From assembly GCA_963823675.1 (NCBI GenBank), contig CAWGMT010000016.1, positions 434,001-498,000 of the forward strand: DNA of 64,000 bases, given 5' to 3'. The stretch is from CAWGMT01 sp963823675. Its GTDB lineage: Bacteria; Planctomycetota; Planctomycetia; Isosphaerales; Isosphaeraceae. The notes under the pieces were generated by a model that saw only the letters and a list, made by a program, of their open reading frames with translations, did no database searches and had not been told where the DNA came from. Positions 54,329-63,333 of the stretch are shown piece by piece (position 1 is the first letter of the stretch; every line of letters begins with the position of its first letter). Both the position numbers and the translations under genes were made by a program.

Positions 54329-57118
54329 TCACCCAACGATCGGTGATCCGTCATCAGCCGTGTCGGTGTCGTCAGCCTCTCCATTCCGATCGCTGTGGTC
54401 GCTGGCGTCGGCTTCGCCCACGCCGTCGTCGATGATGTGTGGCCGATGGTGTTCTGGGAACTCTCCGACCGGCTCACCCGGGCCCTCGAGGTCTTGATCC
54501 GGCGAATCTCCATCAGGCACGGCCGTCTCGATCTCCGCCCCTTCGACAAGCTCTTCCTCAGGAAGCTTGGCCAGGCTGCTGACCGCGTCGCCTTCGTCGA
54601 GCTTGATCAGACGGACCCCCTGGGTATTGCGACCGATGGTGCGGATCGTGCCGACGGGGGTCCGGATGACCATGCCGCCACTTGTGGTCAGCATGACTTC
54701 GTCTGCGTCAGTAACTTTGGCCACCGCGACGACCGGCCCGTTGCGCTCGCTGGTCTGAATGTCGATCAAGCCCTTGCCCCCGCGATTCTGGGCCCGGTAT
54801 TCGGTCAACGGTGTCCGTTTACCATAACCCTTGGCGCAAACCGTCAGGAGGCTGGCTGGGTCGTCATCGCCGTTGGCCACGACCATGCCGATTACTTCAT
54901 CGCCTTCGGCCAGGTCGATCCCCTTGACGCCGTAGGCCGGTCGTCCCATTGATCGCACGCGGGATTCGTCGAACCGGATCGACATGCCGTCCCGAGTACT
55001 GAGGATGACGTGGTCGCCGGTTTTCGTGCGAGCCACGCCGATCAATTGGTCGTTCTCGTCCAGCCCGAGGGCAATGATGCCTCGGCCCAGCGGACGACGG
55101 AAGGCAACAAGGTCGGTTTTCTTGACGGTGCCGCGCCGCGTGACCATCATCAGGGCCTCATCCTCGCGAAACTCGCGCACCGGTACCATTCCCGTGATTC
55201 GCTCTCCCTCACCCAGTTGCAACAGGTTGACGATCGCCCGTCCCCCGGCGGTCCGCGCTGACAACGGCAGGTCATAGACCTTCAGCCAGTAGACTCTGCC
55301 CTTGTCGGTGAAGAAGAGGATATAGTCGTGTGTTAAAGCAACAAACATGTGTTCCAGAAAATCCCCTTCCTTGGTATTGGTCGCGGTGATGCCCCGGCCC
55401 CCTCGGCCCTGGGCCCGGTAGGTGCTGGGCGGCAGCCGCTTGATGTAACCGTCGTGGGTCACGGTCACGACCATGTATTCCTCGCGGATCAGCGCTTCCT
55501 TGTCGAAATCACCGATTTCCTCATCGGAGATCTCACTGCGGCGCGGGTTGGCATACTTGGACTTGAGCTCGCGGAGGTCGACGCGAATCAACTCGAGGAT
55601 CAGGTTTTCGTCGGCCAAGATCTGTTCGTAGTGGGCGATATCGGCTTTGAGCCCCGTGTACTCCTGCACGAGCTTATCGGCTTCCAGTCCGGTCAGTCTC
55701 TGGAGTTGCATGGCCAGAATTGCATCGGCCTGCATTCGCGTGAGGCTTGACGATTCCTTGGCCTCAGGGTTATCGAGCGCCCGCCGTAGAATCTCAGCCG
55801 AGACCGCTATTTCCATCAAGCGGGTGCGCGCCTCGGGCGGGTTTGCCGAGCCACGGATGACGCGGATGATCTCGTCGATATAGGCCAGGGCAATCAAGAG
55901 CCCTTCGACGATATGCGCCCGCTGCCGCGCCTGGCGAAGTTGGTACTGCGTCCGCCGGCGGATCACGTTGACCCGGTGCTCGACAAAGAGCCGCAGCAGA
56001 TCCTTCAGCGGCAAAGTTCTGGGCCGCCCATCGACTAAAGCCAGCATGATCACGCTGAATGTGTCTTGCAGCGGTGAGTATTCGTAGAGCTGGTTCAAGA
56101 TGACGTTGGGGTCTTCGCCTTTTTTGACCGAAACTGCAATCCGCACCGGCTGCTTGCGATCGCTGAAATCGTCGATGTTGGATACGCCGGTGATGCGGCC
56201 ACTGTTGACGAGCTCGGCCAATCTCTTGAGCAGCCCTTCCTTGGTAAGCTGGTAAGGAATCTCGGTGAAGACGATTTGAGCGCGGCCGTCTTTGAACTCC
56301 TCGATCTCATTCTTGGCGCGGATGATCACCTTGCCCCGGCCGGAGAGATAGGCTTCCTTGATCCCCATACGCCCGCAGATGGTCGCGCCCGTTGGAAAGT
56401 CGGGCCCGGGAAGAATCTCGATCAGTTCGTCGAGTTCGATTGCCGGGTTATCGATGTAGGCGACCAAGGCGTCGCAAACCTCACCCAGATTGTGCGGGGG
56501 GATCGAAGTCGCCATCCCGACAGCGATTCCGCCCGAACCATTGACCAGCAGGTTGGGAAACTTGCTGGGCAAGACCCGCGGTTCCTGGTACTTCTCGTCG
56601 TAGTTGGGCTGGAAGTCGACTGTGTCGAGCTGGATGTCCTCGATCATCTCGGCGGCGACCGGGCTGAGCTTGGCCTCGGTATAACGCATCGCCGCCGGGG
56701 GAAGGCCATGGATGCTGCCGAAATTACCCTGACCGGTCACCAGGAGGTGCCGCAGGTTCCACCACTGGGCCATGCGGGCCAACGTAGGGTAAATCGAGTT
56801 ATCCCCGTGTGGGTGGTACCGCTTCATCGTCTCGCCGACGATGCCTGCGCACTTGCTGGTGGCCCCACCTGGGCTCAAGCCCAGGTCACGCATCGCCACC
56901 AGGATGCGTCTCTGCGACGGCTTCAGCCCGTCACGCACGTCCGGCAAGGCACGGCTGATGATGACGGACATCGCATAGTTGAGATAGCTCTCCTTGAGTT
57001 CCTCCTCGATGTCCAACGGCTGCGGGGGCCTCGGAGGCAAGACAGGCGTCGCGGTATCCACGTTCAGTCGATCCCTCTTCACAGGTGGGAAGCCGCGCTT
57101 CCGAATGACCGGTATCAC
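54329..57118 (-). CDS. gyrA: DNA gyrase subunit A
   Basis: A 929-residue type IIA topoisomerase breakage-reunion subunit. It shows SYLNYAMSVIISRALPDVRD at residues 44-63, the active-site tyrosine Y146 in AAMRYTEAKLS, and six C-terminal propeller blades with a gyrase-specific GyrA box of the form QNRGGKG (about residue 800). The quinolone region reads YHPHGDNSIYPTLARMAQ: N107 and P111 stand where E. coli has S83 and D87. The tail is very acidic. The start is GTG 57118; GTG 57061 behind GAGG is an alternative. gyrB is not adjacent. Confidence 0.93.
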   Translation of the reverse strand: MIPVIRKRGFPPVKRDRLNVDTATPVLPPRPPQPLDIEEELKESYLNYAMSVIISRALPDVRDGLKPSQRRILVAMRDLGLSPGGATSKCAGIVGETMKRYHPHGDNSIYPTLARMAQWWNLRHLLVTGQGNFGSIHGLPPAAMRYTEAKLSPVAAEMIEDIQLDTVDFQPNYDEKYQEPRVLPSKFPNLLVNGSGGIAVGMATSIPPHNLGEVCDALVAYIDNPAIELDELIEILPGPDFPTGATICGRMGIKEAYLSGRGKVIIRAKNEIEEFKDGRAQIVFTEIPYQLTKEGLLKRLAELVNSGRITGVSNIDDFSDRKQPVRIAVSVKKGEDPNVILNQLYEYSPLQDTFSVIMLALVDGRPRTLPLKDLLRLFVEHRVNVIRRRTQYQLRQARQRAHIVEGLLIALAYIDEIIRVIRGSANPPEARTRLMEIAVSAEILRRALDNPEAKESSSLTRMQADAILAMQLQRLTGLEADKLVQEYTGLKADIAHYEQILADENLILELIRVDLRELKSKYANPRRSEISDEEIGDFDKEALIREEYMVVTVTHDGYIKRLPPSTYRAQGRGGRGITATNTKEGDFLEHMFVALTHDYILFFTDKGRVYWLKVYDLPLSARTAGGRAIVNLLQLGEGERITGMVPVREFREDEALMMVTRRGTVKKTDLVAFRRPLGRGIIALGLDENDQLIGVARTKTGDHVILSTRDGMSIRFDESRVRSMGRPAYGVKGIDLAEGDEVIGMVVANGDDDPASLLTVCAKGYGKRTPLTEYRAQNRGGKGLIDIQTSERNGPVVAVAKVTDADEVMLTTSGGMVIRTPVGTIRTIGRNTQGVRLIKLDEGDAVSSLAKLPEEELVEGAEIETAVPDGDSPDQDLEGPGEPVGEFPEHHRPHIIDDGVGEADASDHSDRNGEADDTDTADDGSPIVG

Positions 57119-57416
57119 CCCTGGCAGGCCTACCAGTACGCGGCTTTGAGGTCAGAGCCTTTATTCTACCCGAAATCACCCGCAGTAAGCAACCATGATG
57201 ATCGGTGTCTAATAAGACGTAACCTATTCTATCTAAATGAGTTATGAATGTAGCCGGTGGCTTTGTCGCAAACCGCCCGAATTGCACTAAACGATTGAGT
57301 CTGCAAGGTGCAGTCAAGAACGTGATCCAAGCCTGGCTCCTACGCTGGACCGTTGCCCGCACACGCTTTGCAGATTATCCTGCCTTCCTACGCCTTTTTG
57401 TGGACATCACCTGCTC
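57119..57416. other. divergent intergenic region
   Basis: About 300 bp between gyrA and the SDR gene, AT-rich at 57180-57290. It must hold both promoters. No ORF is supported. Confidence 0.4.
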
Positions 57417-58199
57417 ATGGAGCCTGCTCCAGAGATGAAACTCCTGGGCCAGATGGCATTGGTTACCGGTGCAGCACGGGGAATCGGCCGTGGGTGTGCG
57501 CTGGAGTTGGCGCACGCCGGAGCGGATATCGCCATCAACGATCGCAGCAGGACGCCACAACTGGAATCGGTGGCCGCCGAAATCCGCGCCCTGGGCCGGC
57601 GATCATTGATCGTCGATGGTGACATCTTCCAGCGCCCCACTGCTGAACAGGTGGTCGTGCGCGCCATCGATGAGCTTGGACAGATCGATATCCTGCTCAG
57701 CAACCCGGCGTTCCAGAAACGCAGCGATTTCCTCGACTACGATCCGGAAACGTTCACCAAGGTGATCGAGGGAACCTTGATCAGCGGTTTCCATATGAGC
57801 CAGCTCGTGGCGCGGCACATGGTCAAGCGCGGCAGCGGAGGCAAGATCATCTTCATCTCAAGCGTCCACACTCAGATTCCCTACGCCCGGAGCGTCGCCT
57901 ACAACGCTGGCAAGAGCGGGTTGAACCACATGGCTTTTACCATCGCGGGCGAATTGAGCCGATACCGCATTAACGTCAACGTGATCGAGCCTGGTTGGAT
58001 TGATACACCTGGCGAACACGAAGCCTTCGGCGATACCGCGATGGCCCAAGCGGGAGCTACTCTTCCGTGGGGCCGGCTCGGTACTCCGGAAGACATCGGT
58101 AAGGCCGCGGTCTTCCTGGCCTCGGGCGACGCCGATTACATAACAGGCATGGCCCTGCGCGTTGACGGCGGAACCTGGCTCCAACACGCGCGCGAGTGA
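57417..58199 (+). CDS. SDR family oxidoreductase
   Basis: A 260-residue classical short-chain dehydrogenase. Motifs: the cofactor loop VTGAARGIGRGCALEL, a structural LLSNPAF (where NAG is usual), the catalytic Ser in IFISSVHTQIPYARS, the catalytic YNAGK, and the C-terminal ITGMALRVDGGTW. The start is ATG 57417 or 57435 (MKLLGQMALVTG). The substrate could be a sugar, acyl or sterol alcohol; it cannot be deduced. The NAG-to-NPA exchange is slightly unusual. The MITE-like copy 2 starts 21 bp after the stop. Confidence 0.88.
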   Translation: MEPAPEMKLLGQMALVTGAARGIGRGCALELAHAGADIAINDRSRTPQLESVAAEIRALGRRSLIVDGDIFQRPTAEQVVVRAIDELGQIDILLSNPAFQKRSDFLDYDPETFTKVIEGTLISGFHMSQLVARHMVKRGSGGKIIFISSVHTQIPYARSVAYNAGKSGLNHMAFTIAGELSRYRINVNVIEPGWIDTPGEHEAFGDTAMAQAGATLPWGRLGTPEDIGKAAVFLASGDADYITGMALRVDGGTWLQHARE

Positions 58200-58219
58200 C
58201 CGTGATCCAGCCTGTAGGC

Positions 58220-58305
58220 TGCTAAGGATCTGGGCAGAAATAAGTTACCGGAACCGTCGTCTTTCGCGCAGCGAAAGACGACACTTATTGTTGCGCAGCG
58301 CCTAA
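58220..58305 (-). mobile_element. MITE-like repeat, copy 2
   Basis: An 86-bp minus-strand copy of the element at 49520-49628, with the same ends and a shorter hairpin (11-bp arms GTCGTCTTTCG and CGAAAGACGAC around CTGCG). The difference in length lies entirely in the hairpin. Confidence 0.65.
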
Positions 58306-58386
58306 CCACTTCATCTCCGAGCATCTACGGATCCAGGTTCTGCTTACCCATCCCCTCGCAACTTCGAGTTCTCTCGGATCGCGCAA

Positions 58387-59298
58387 TCAGGCTCCATCTG
58401 CCGGACGGATGGTCAGCGTTTTCTCCACTCCCTTGCGGAGGATCACCACAATGGCATCACGGCTCGGCTTGACGTCGCCGGCCGCAGCGAATACGTCGGC
58501 AATCGACGTGGTCCAGCGACCGTCCAGTGAGATCAGCACATCGCCAGACTTCATGCCGGCCCGATCGGCGGGCGAGTCTTTGTAGACCTCGGCAATCAGC
58601 ACACCCGGCGAATCAACCCCGCCGGACGGCTTATCCAGGCGCAGGCCAAGCATGGCCGAAGGGGCCAGGACTCGGCGCCGCGCGACCTTGGGACCGAGCA
58701 GGCGGTTGGGAAGCTCCTTGAGCAGGTCGTGCATTGCATACTCAACCGGCTCGAACGTCATCTGGCGAGCTTGGTAGTTGATGGTTGTCTTGTAGCGCGC
58801 AAAAAATGTAAATCCCATGATGCCGTCAATGGAGCGGCCGGTCATTGTTCCCAGGGCCTTGAGCACAGGATGGTCAAACACGAGGACGGGCAGCTTGGCG
58901 ACCGTCAGGTTACCGATCTGGAGTTTCTCGACGCTGGCTTCGCCTCGCATCGCGAACAAGAACGAGCGAGGAGCGCTCGCTTTCACGATTCCCGTAGCCT
59001 CGCTCACGCTATTGCCCAGAAGGGTAATCGGCGCTCCCAGATCGAACACGAGAAGGTAGGGCCCCTTGTCGTTGATGCGCGCCCGAACCAACATGTGATT
59101 GGTCGGCAACATCTCGAAGGCAACGACAAACTTGGCCGGTTTAACGGTCAACGGGGCCTGGGCTGGTGCCCGCTCGGGTGCTGTCGCGGGTGCCTGAGCC
59201 TCATGGTCAGCCCGTGTCAGGCTCAAACCTAGAAGCAGCACGAGTGCACCGACTCCAGTTCCGTAGGGAGCAAGCGTGGGTAAAATCGATTTCATCAT
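58387..59298 (-). CDS. secreted retropepsin-like/PDZ protein, altered active site (DLG)
   Basis: A 303-residue exported protein: signal peptide, a Pro/Ala-rich linker, a retropepsin-like domain (YLLVFDLGAPITLLG, DGIMGFTFFARYKTTINY) and a C-terminal PDZ domain (GVLIAEVYKDSPADRAGMKS, GDVLISLDG). The catalytic triplet of aspartic proteases (Asp-Thr/Ser-Gly) reads D-L-G-A. The Leu at the Thr/Ser position should disturb the fireman's grip hydrogen bonds, so activity is uncertain. It forms a tandem with the paralogue at 59334, 35 bp upstream. Confidence 0.7.
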   Translation of the reverse strand: MMKSILPTLAPYGTGVGALVLLLGLSLTRADHEAQAPATAPERAPAQAPLTVKPAKFVVAFEMLPTNHMLVRARINDKGPYLLVFDLGAPITLLGNSVSEATGIVKASAPRSFLFAMRGEASVEKLQIGNLTVAKLPVLVFDHPVLKALGTMTGRSIDGIMGFTFFARYKTTINYQARQMTFEPVEYAMHDLLKELPNRLLGPKVARRRVLAPSAMLGLRLDKPSGGVDSPGVLIAEVYKDSPADRAGMKSGDVLISLDGRWTTSIADVFAAAGDVKPSRDAIVVILRKGVEKTLTIRPADGA

Positions 59299-59333
59299 GG
59301 TTGATCTATTTAAAATAACATAGATATGATCTG

Positions 59334-60275
59334 TTAAAGCCCCTCTCCGGCGGTAAGCTCCACGCTCAGCTCGCGTGATCCGGCTATGCTCCTGCGGCGG
59401 ATGAAAAGCAGAATCTTGTCGCCGGGCTCAAGCTCGCCCAAGGTAGTCCGAGCCGCCTTCACGCCGTCGATCGGCTGGCCCTTGATTCGTAGGAGGAGAT
59501 CGCCGGGCTCCAAGCCGGCCTTGGCGGCGGCTGAACCGGAAAACACGCGTCGGATGTAAAGCTGAGGGCGATCGCCAGTGAGTTCTTGGGACCATTCAAC
59601 TCCCAGGAAGCCGCGGGGATGTCGCTGTTCCTCCGGCTGCCTGCCGATCAATAAGGCCAGGCCCTTGGCGATCGGGCCCAGGGCATTCATTGCCTGGACT
59701 TCAGGCGGTCCGCCTTTGTGCTCACCTGCCTTGGGCTCCGGCACCGGTAGATCGCGCGGCACGTAGTCAAGGCGAGTCCAGGTCATGCGGTCCTGGGTCG
59801 GATCGATCTCCAGTTGGAACCTCCCCAGAATGGTGAAGCCCAGGATCCCGTCGATCGTGGCGCCAGGCAGCCCCAGTGCGTTCATACCGACGAGTTGGAA
59901 CGGATCCTCAACCCGTGCCTTGACATGGTCCAGGCGGGCGCCTCCTTCCAGGTCGAGCCGATCGATTGGTGTCCAGAATTGGTCCTGTCCCGGCTTCAGA
60001 CCCACTTTCTTGGCAGCCTCGGTTGAGACAAAGAGAGCCGGCGCGCCCGAGTTGACCAAGAAATTGAACGGCCCCTTGCCGTTGATCCGGACGCGAACCA
60101 GGAAGTGGTTGGTATCCGTCAGCCGGTAGGGAACCCGGAACGATTGGCCGATCTGGGAATCGCGCGGAGGGGACTTTGCACCCTCTCGAGGGTCAAAGTC
60201 ACCAGCCGAGCTCAATGTCAAGGTCAGCGCGGCCGCGGCCATAGCCCAGGCCAGCCGTAAGCTCAGTCGTCTCAT
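59334..60275 (-). CDS. secreted retropepsin-like/PDZ protein, altered active site (NSG)
   Basis: A 313-residue paralogue with the same order: signal peptide, retropepsin-like domain (FNFLVNSGAPALFVST, IDGILGFTILGRFQLEID), PDZ (YIRRVFSGSAAAKAGLEPGD, LLLRIKG). The catalytic Asp is Asn (N-S-G-A), which should abolish normal aspartic protease activity in a homodimer. The pair may form a heterodimer in which the other subunit brings the Asp, or both may act as binding proteins. Same operon as 58387. Confidence 0.7.
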   Translation of the reverse strand: MRRLSLRLAWAMAAAALTLTLSSAGDFDPREGAKSPPRDSQIGQSFRVPYRLTDTNHFLVRVRINGKGPFNFLVNSGAPALFVSTEAAKKVGLKPGQDQFWTPIDRLDLEGGARLDHVKARVEDPFQLVGMNALGLPGATIDGILGFTILGRFQLEIDPTQDRMTWTRLDYVPRDLPVPEPKAGEHKGGPPEVQAMNALGPIAKGLALLIGRQPEEQRHPRGFLGVEWSQELTGDRPQLYIRRVFSGSAAAKAGLEPGDLLLRIKGQPIDGVKAARTTLGELEPGDKILLFIRRRSIAGSRELSVELTAGEGL

Positions 60276-60666
60276 GGGAATGATTCCCTTTCTTTCGATT
60301 CGGCCTGGGTACCCTTTCGCCGGTAGAGGACGAGCCTTTATTGCTCGGCGAATTCATTATCTCCTAGAAGACGGAACGCAGTCCACTCGAATCGGAATCA
60401 AGTAACCATCGTGCGTATCTGTCAGTTGGCACGCACCAACCAAGGAGCAGAGCATCTAACCGGAGATTTTGCGCAGCTCAATGAGAATGCCGGTGCAACC
60501 CTTTGCCCCGGTCCGGATGTCGTGTTACCTTCAAGGTTCTCGTGCTGTGTCATGGGTCGGCTCGATCAGCACCCAAGGCGTTCCCCCTTTCGGCCGCTCG
60601 CTGGTCGTCGGTCCGCGCTGTCGAATTCGACTAACGATATTACCAGACCCGCCGCGAGCTTGACCC
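60276..60666. other. divergent intergenic region
   Basis: A 391-bp gap between the protease-like pair and the MFS gene. No ORF with ribosome site, no repeat found; both promoters should lie here. Confidence 0.4.
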
Positions 60667-62106
60667 ATGGCGATTGCTCCTCTGCCTGCCTCCGCGCTGG
60701 ACCGCGCCCGAACAAAGGTCTACATCCGCCTCCTACCGCTGTTGTTCTTGAGCTACGCCATCGCCTACGTCGACCGCGTCAACGTGTCCCTGGCCACAGT
60801 CGAGATGTCCAAGGACATGCCGGCCTTCGACAACCGGGTGGTCGGCTTCGGTGGCGGGGTTTTCTTCATCGGCTACTTCATCCTCGAGATCCCTGGCACG
60901 CTTCTCGTCGAAAAGTGGAGTGCGCGCAAGTGGATCTGCCGGATCATGATCACGTGGGGAATTCTGGCAGCAACGACGGCGCTTGTGAAAACACCGTTTC
61001 AGTTCTACACCGTGCGGTTCTTGCTCGGCTTGGCGGAGGCTGGGTTCTTCCCTGGTGTGATCGTGTACCTGACTCACTGGTTTCCCCTGCGGGACCGCGC
61101 GCGGGCTCTCGCATGGTTCTTCATCGCCACCCCGATCGCGCAGATCATCAGTCCCAGGCCCTCCTACTATTTGCTCCGGATCGGCACCACCGAGACTTTT
61201 GGGGACGTGATTATCCACCACCCTGCGCTTTGGGGAATGCAAGGTTGGCAATGGATGTACATCGGCTGGGCCATACCGGCCGTTCTCCTGGGGATCCTGG
61301 TTCTGATCTGGCTGCCCGATTGGCCCAAGGATGCACGCTGGCTGCGCGTCGATGAGCGCAGCGCCCTCGAGGACCAACTGAGGCGCGAGAAGGAACAGCA
61401 TAAAGGGGGCCATCGCCACACCAATCTTCTCGATGCCCTGGCCATCGCGTTCCGGCATCCCAAAGTGTTGCTTCTAGCCGCGGCCTACTTCTTCGTGGTG
61501 ACCAGCAGCTACGGCGTCGAGATCTTTCTGCCCAAGATCCTGGAGAGGTGGTACGATCTGCCCTTAAGTAAGCTCACCTGGATGGTGCTCATCCCTCCGA
61601 TCGGTGGGCTTGTGGGACAGCTCCTGGTTGGCTGGAACTCGGATCGTACCGGGGAGAGACGGTTGCACGCTTCGATGCCCATCTACCTGGGCGCCGCCGC
61701 GCTCGGTGGTACATTGCTGATCCCGGCTTCCCTGACAATGCACTCGAGGCTAGCGTCCGCGATTGCCCTGTTCGCCGTCGCGCTCCTGGGACTCAAGGCG
61801 TACATGCCCGCATTTTGGGCGCTACCCAGCCTGCTCTTGACCGAATCCGCTGCCGCAGGAAGCATCGGATTGATCAATTCGGTGGGCAACCTCGGAGGGT
61901 TCGTCGGCCCCTACACGCTTGGTCGGATCGAGAGCCAGACTCACTCGTTTCTACCCGGTCTCCTTTATCTGTGCGTCTCGATGGTCATCTCGGCCACCAT
62001 CCTTCTCACCCTCGGCTTGGGTCATCGAGCTCGTGAGCCACAGGCCGGTGCCAAGGTCCATCCCTTGTTCGATGGAGAGACCGACTCCATCATTGAGCCG
62101 CTCTGA
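60667..62106 (+). CDS. MFS transporter, anion:cation symporter type
   Basis: A 479-residue carrier with 12 hydrophobic segments. The start of TM1, LLPLLFLSYAIAYVDRVNVS, is typical of the ACS family (hexuronate, phthalate, tartrate carriers), and the next loop has a variant of the MFS motif. TM4 shows RFLLGLAEAGFFPGVIVYL and LTHWFPLRDRARALAW, also family features. The central loop (about residues 220-260) is charged. It imports organic anions, perhaps sugar acids, with H+ or Na+. No catabolic gene is adjacent; the ManD-like gene at 10 kb is too far to link. Confidence 0.88.
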   Translation: MAIAPLPASALDRARTKVYIRLLPLLFLSYAIAYVDRVNVSLATVEMSKDMPAFDNRVVGFGGGVFFIGYFILEIPGTLLVEKWSARKWICRIMITWGILAATTALVKTPFQFYTVRFLLGLAEAGFFPGVIVYLTHWFPLRDRARALAWFFIATPIAQIISPRPSYYLLRIGTTETFGDVIIHHPALWGMQGWQWMYIGWAIPAVLLGILVLIWLPDWPKDARWLRVDERSALEDQLRREKEQHKGGHRHTNLLDALAIAFRHPKVLLLAAAYFFVVTSSYGVEIFLPKILERWYDLPLSKLTWMVLIPPIGGLVGQLLVGWNSDRTGERRLHASMPIYLGAAALGGTLLIPASLTMHSRLASAIALFAVALLGLKAYMPAFWALPSLLLTESAAAGSIGLINSVGNLGGFVGPYTLGRIESQTHSFLPGLLYLCVSMVISATILLTLGLGHRAREPQAGAKVHPLFDGETDSIIEPL

Positions 62107-62214
62107 CCGAGCCCGAGGCACGTTGCACCGGCTAGGCTGCAAGGCTGAGCGGGGTTTTCTTGCAAAGAACCCAACACACCCAACGCGGCTCCATGGGCGC
62201 CCCCCGGCGCGGCC

Positions 62215-63156
62215 TCACCGATATACAGCCACGCCGGGCAGTGACTGCTTCAGCTTCTCAACAGCTTGCAGCGTCACCTTGGTGCCGAGGAGATACACCG
62301 ACTTGAGGCTCTTCAAATCCTTGAGCGCGTCGAGGCCCGCATCGGTTACCTGCGTACGGCTCAGAGCCAGAACCTGGAGGTGCTTGAGCCCCTTGAGCTG
62401 CAGTAGGCCCTTGTCGCCTACCTTGGAGCTGGTCAAGAAGAGCATCGTCAGGTTGGAAAGACCCTTGAGGTTCGCAAGCGCAGCATCGGTGACTTCGGGA
62501 CTCATCAACGTAAGCGCACTCAGGTCAGTCAGATCCTTGAGCGGGCCCGTGGCTGCATCGTTGAGCTGGCTGTTGTCAATGTAGACGACGCGAAGGTTGG
62601 GCACGTTTTTCAAGAGCTGTAGACCATCCTTATCACCCGACCACTTCTTCAGGATGTTGACCGTTGCCGTCTCCTTACCGTCCTTTCCTTTGTCGATCGT
62701 CACGATTGCCCCTAATTTTTCAAGCTCAAGCGCGGCGATCTTGAGCTTAAGCCCAGCAACTTCCGCCTGCAAAGCCACGACTTGTGCCTTGAGCTTGGCT
62801 GCATCTTCCATGGCCGGTTGAGGTTGTGCCGGTTTGGGCTCGGCTTTCTTTTCAACCTTGGGCTGGGGTTTGGGCTCGGCTTTCTTTTCAACCTTGGGCT
62901 GGGGTTTGGGCTCGGCTTTCTTTTCAACCTTGGGCTGGGGTTTGGGCTCGGCTTTCTTTTCAACCTTGGGCTGGGGTTTGGGCTCGGCTTTCTTTTCAAC
63001 CTTGGGCTGGGGTTTGGCTTCAGCCTTTTTATCATCCTTGGACTTCTGCTGAGCCTCCGCGAGCGCAGCCCCGACCGATACGATCAGCATTTCACAGATG
63101 GCCAGCAGCGCAAGAGCCAGTCGGGGAGTCTGGCGACGATCGAGGTTATGAGTCAT
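62215..63156 (-). CDS. secreted leucine-rich repeat protein with Lys-Pro-Glu linker
   Basis: A 313-residue exported protein. After a signal peptide comes a linker of five 12-residue units (KAEPKPQPKVEK), then a short coiled coil (AKLKAQVVALQAEVAGLKLK) and about five leucine-rich repeats (LKDLTDLSALTLMSPEV, LKGLSNLTMLFLTSSKV, LKGLKHLQVLALSRTQV, LKDLKSLKSVYLLGTKV). The repeats are of the type common in planctomycete surface proteins. The linker is positively and negatively charged and may span the cell wall or bind polysaccharide. Confidence 0.78.
   Translation of the reverse strand: MTHNLDRRQTPRLALALLAICEMLIVSVGAALAEAQQKSKDDKKAEAKPQPKVEKKAEPKPQPKVEKKAEPKPQPKVEKKAEPKPQPKVEKKAEPKPQPKVEKKAEPKPAQPQPAMEDAAKLKAQVVALQAEVAGLKLKIAALELEKLGAIVTIDKGKDGKETATVNILKKWSGDKDGLQLLKNVPNLRVVYIDNSQLNDAATGPLKDLTDLSALTLMSPEVTDAALANLKGLSNLTMLFLTSSKVGDKGLLQLKGLKHLQVLALSRTQVTDAGLDALKDLKSLKSVYLLGTKVTLQAVEKLKQSLPGVAVYR
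62836..63015 (-). repeat. 36-bp tandem repeat, five units
   Basis: Unit starts at 62836, 62872, 62908, 62944 and 62980 are exactly 36 bp apart with almost no divergence, then a diverged partial unit. Each codes for 12 residues of the linker of the LRR protein. The near identity implies recent expansion, so the unit number probably varies between strains. Confidence 0.8.
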
Positions 63157-63333
63157 GACGGGTTGACTCCGTTTGCAGTGTCCAGGCGGGGCTCTGTTTG
63201 GGGTTAATGGGCTTACGACTCCATTGGATTACGCTACTCGCGCGGAGTCAAGCCGGCGGTTCCAGCCCTCGCAAGGGGAAGTTGCGAATCGATGATTGGC
63301 TGCTGGAGGGTGATACGGAATAGGGTGTATGTC

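Noticed and set aside
62712..63158. Repeat array that could look like CRISPR
   Set aside because: 36-bp units are contiguous without spacers and in frame with the LRR protein linker.
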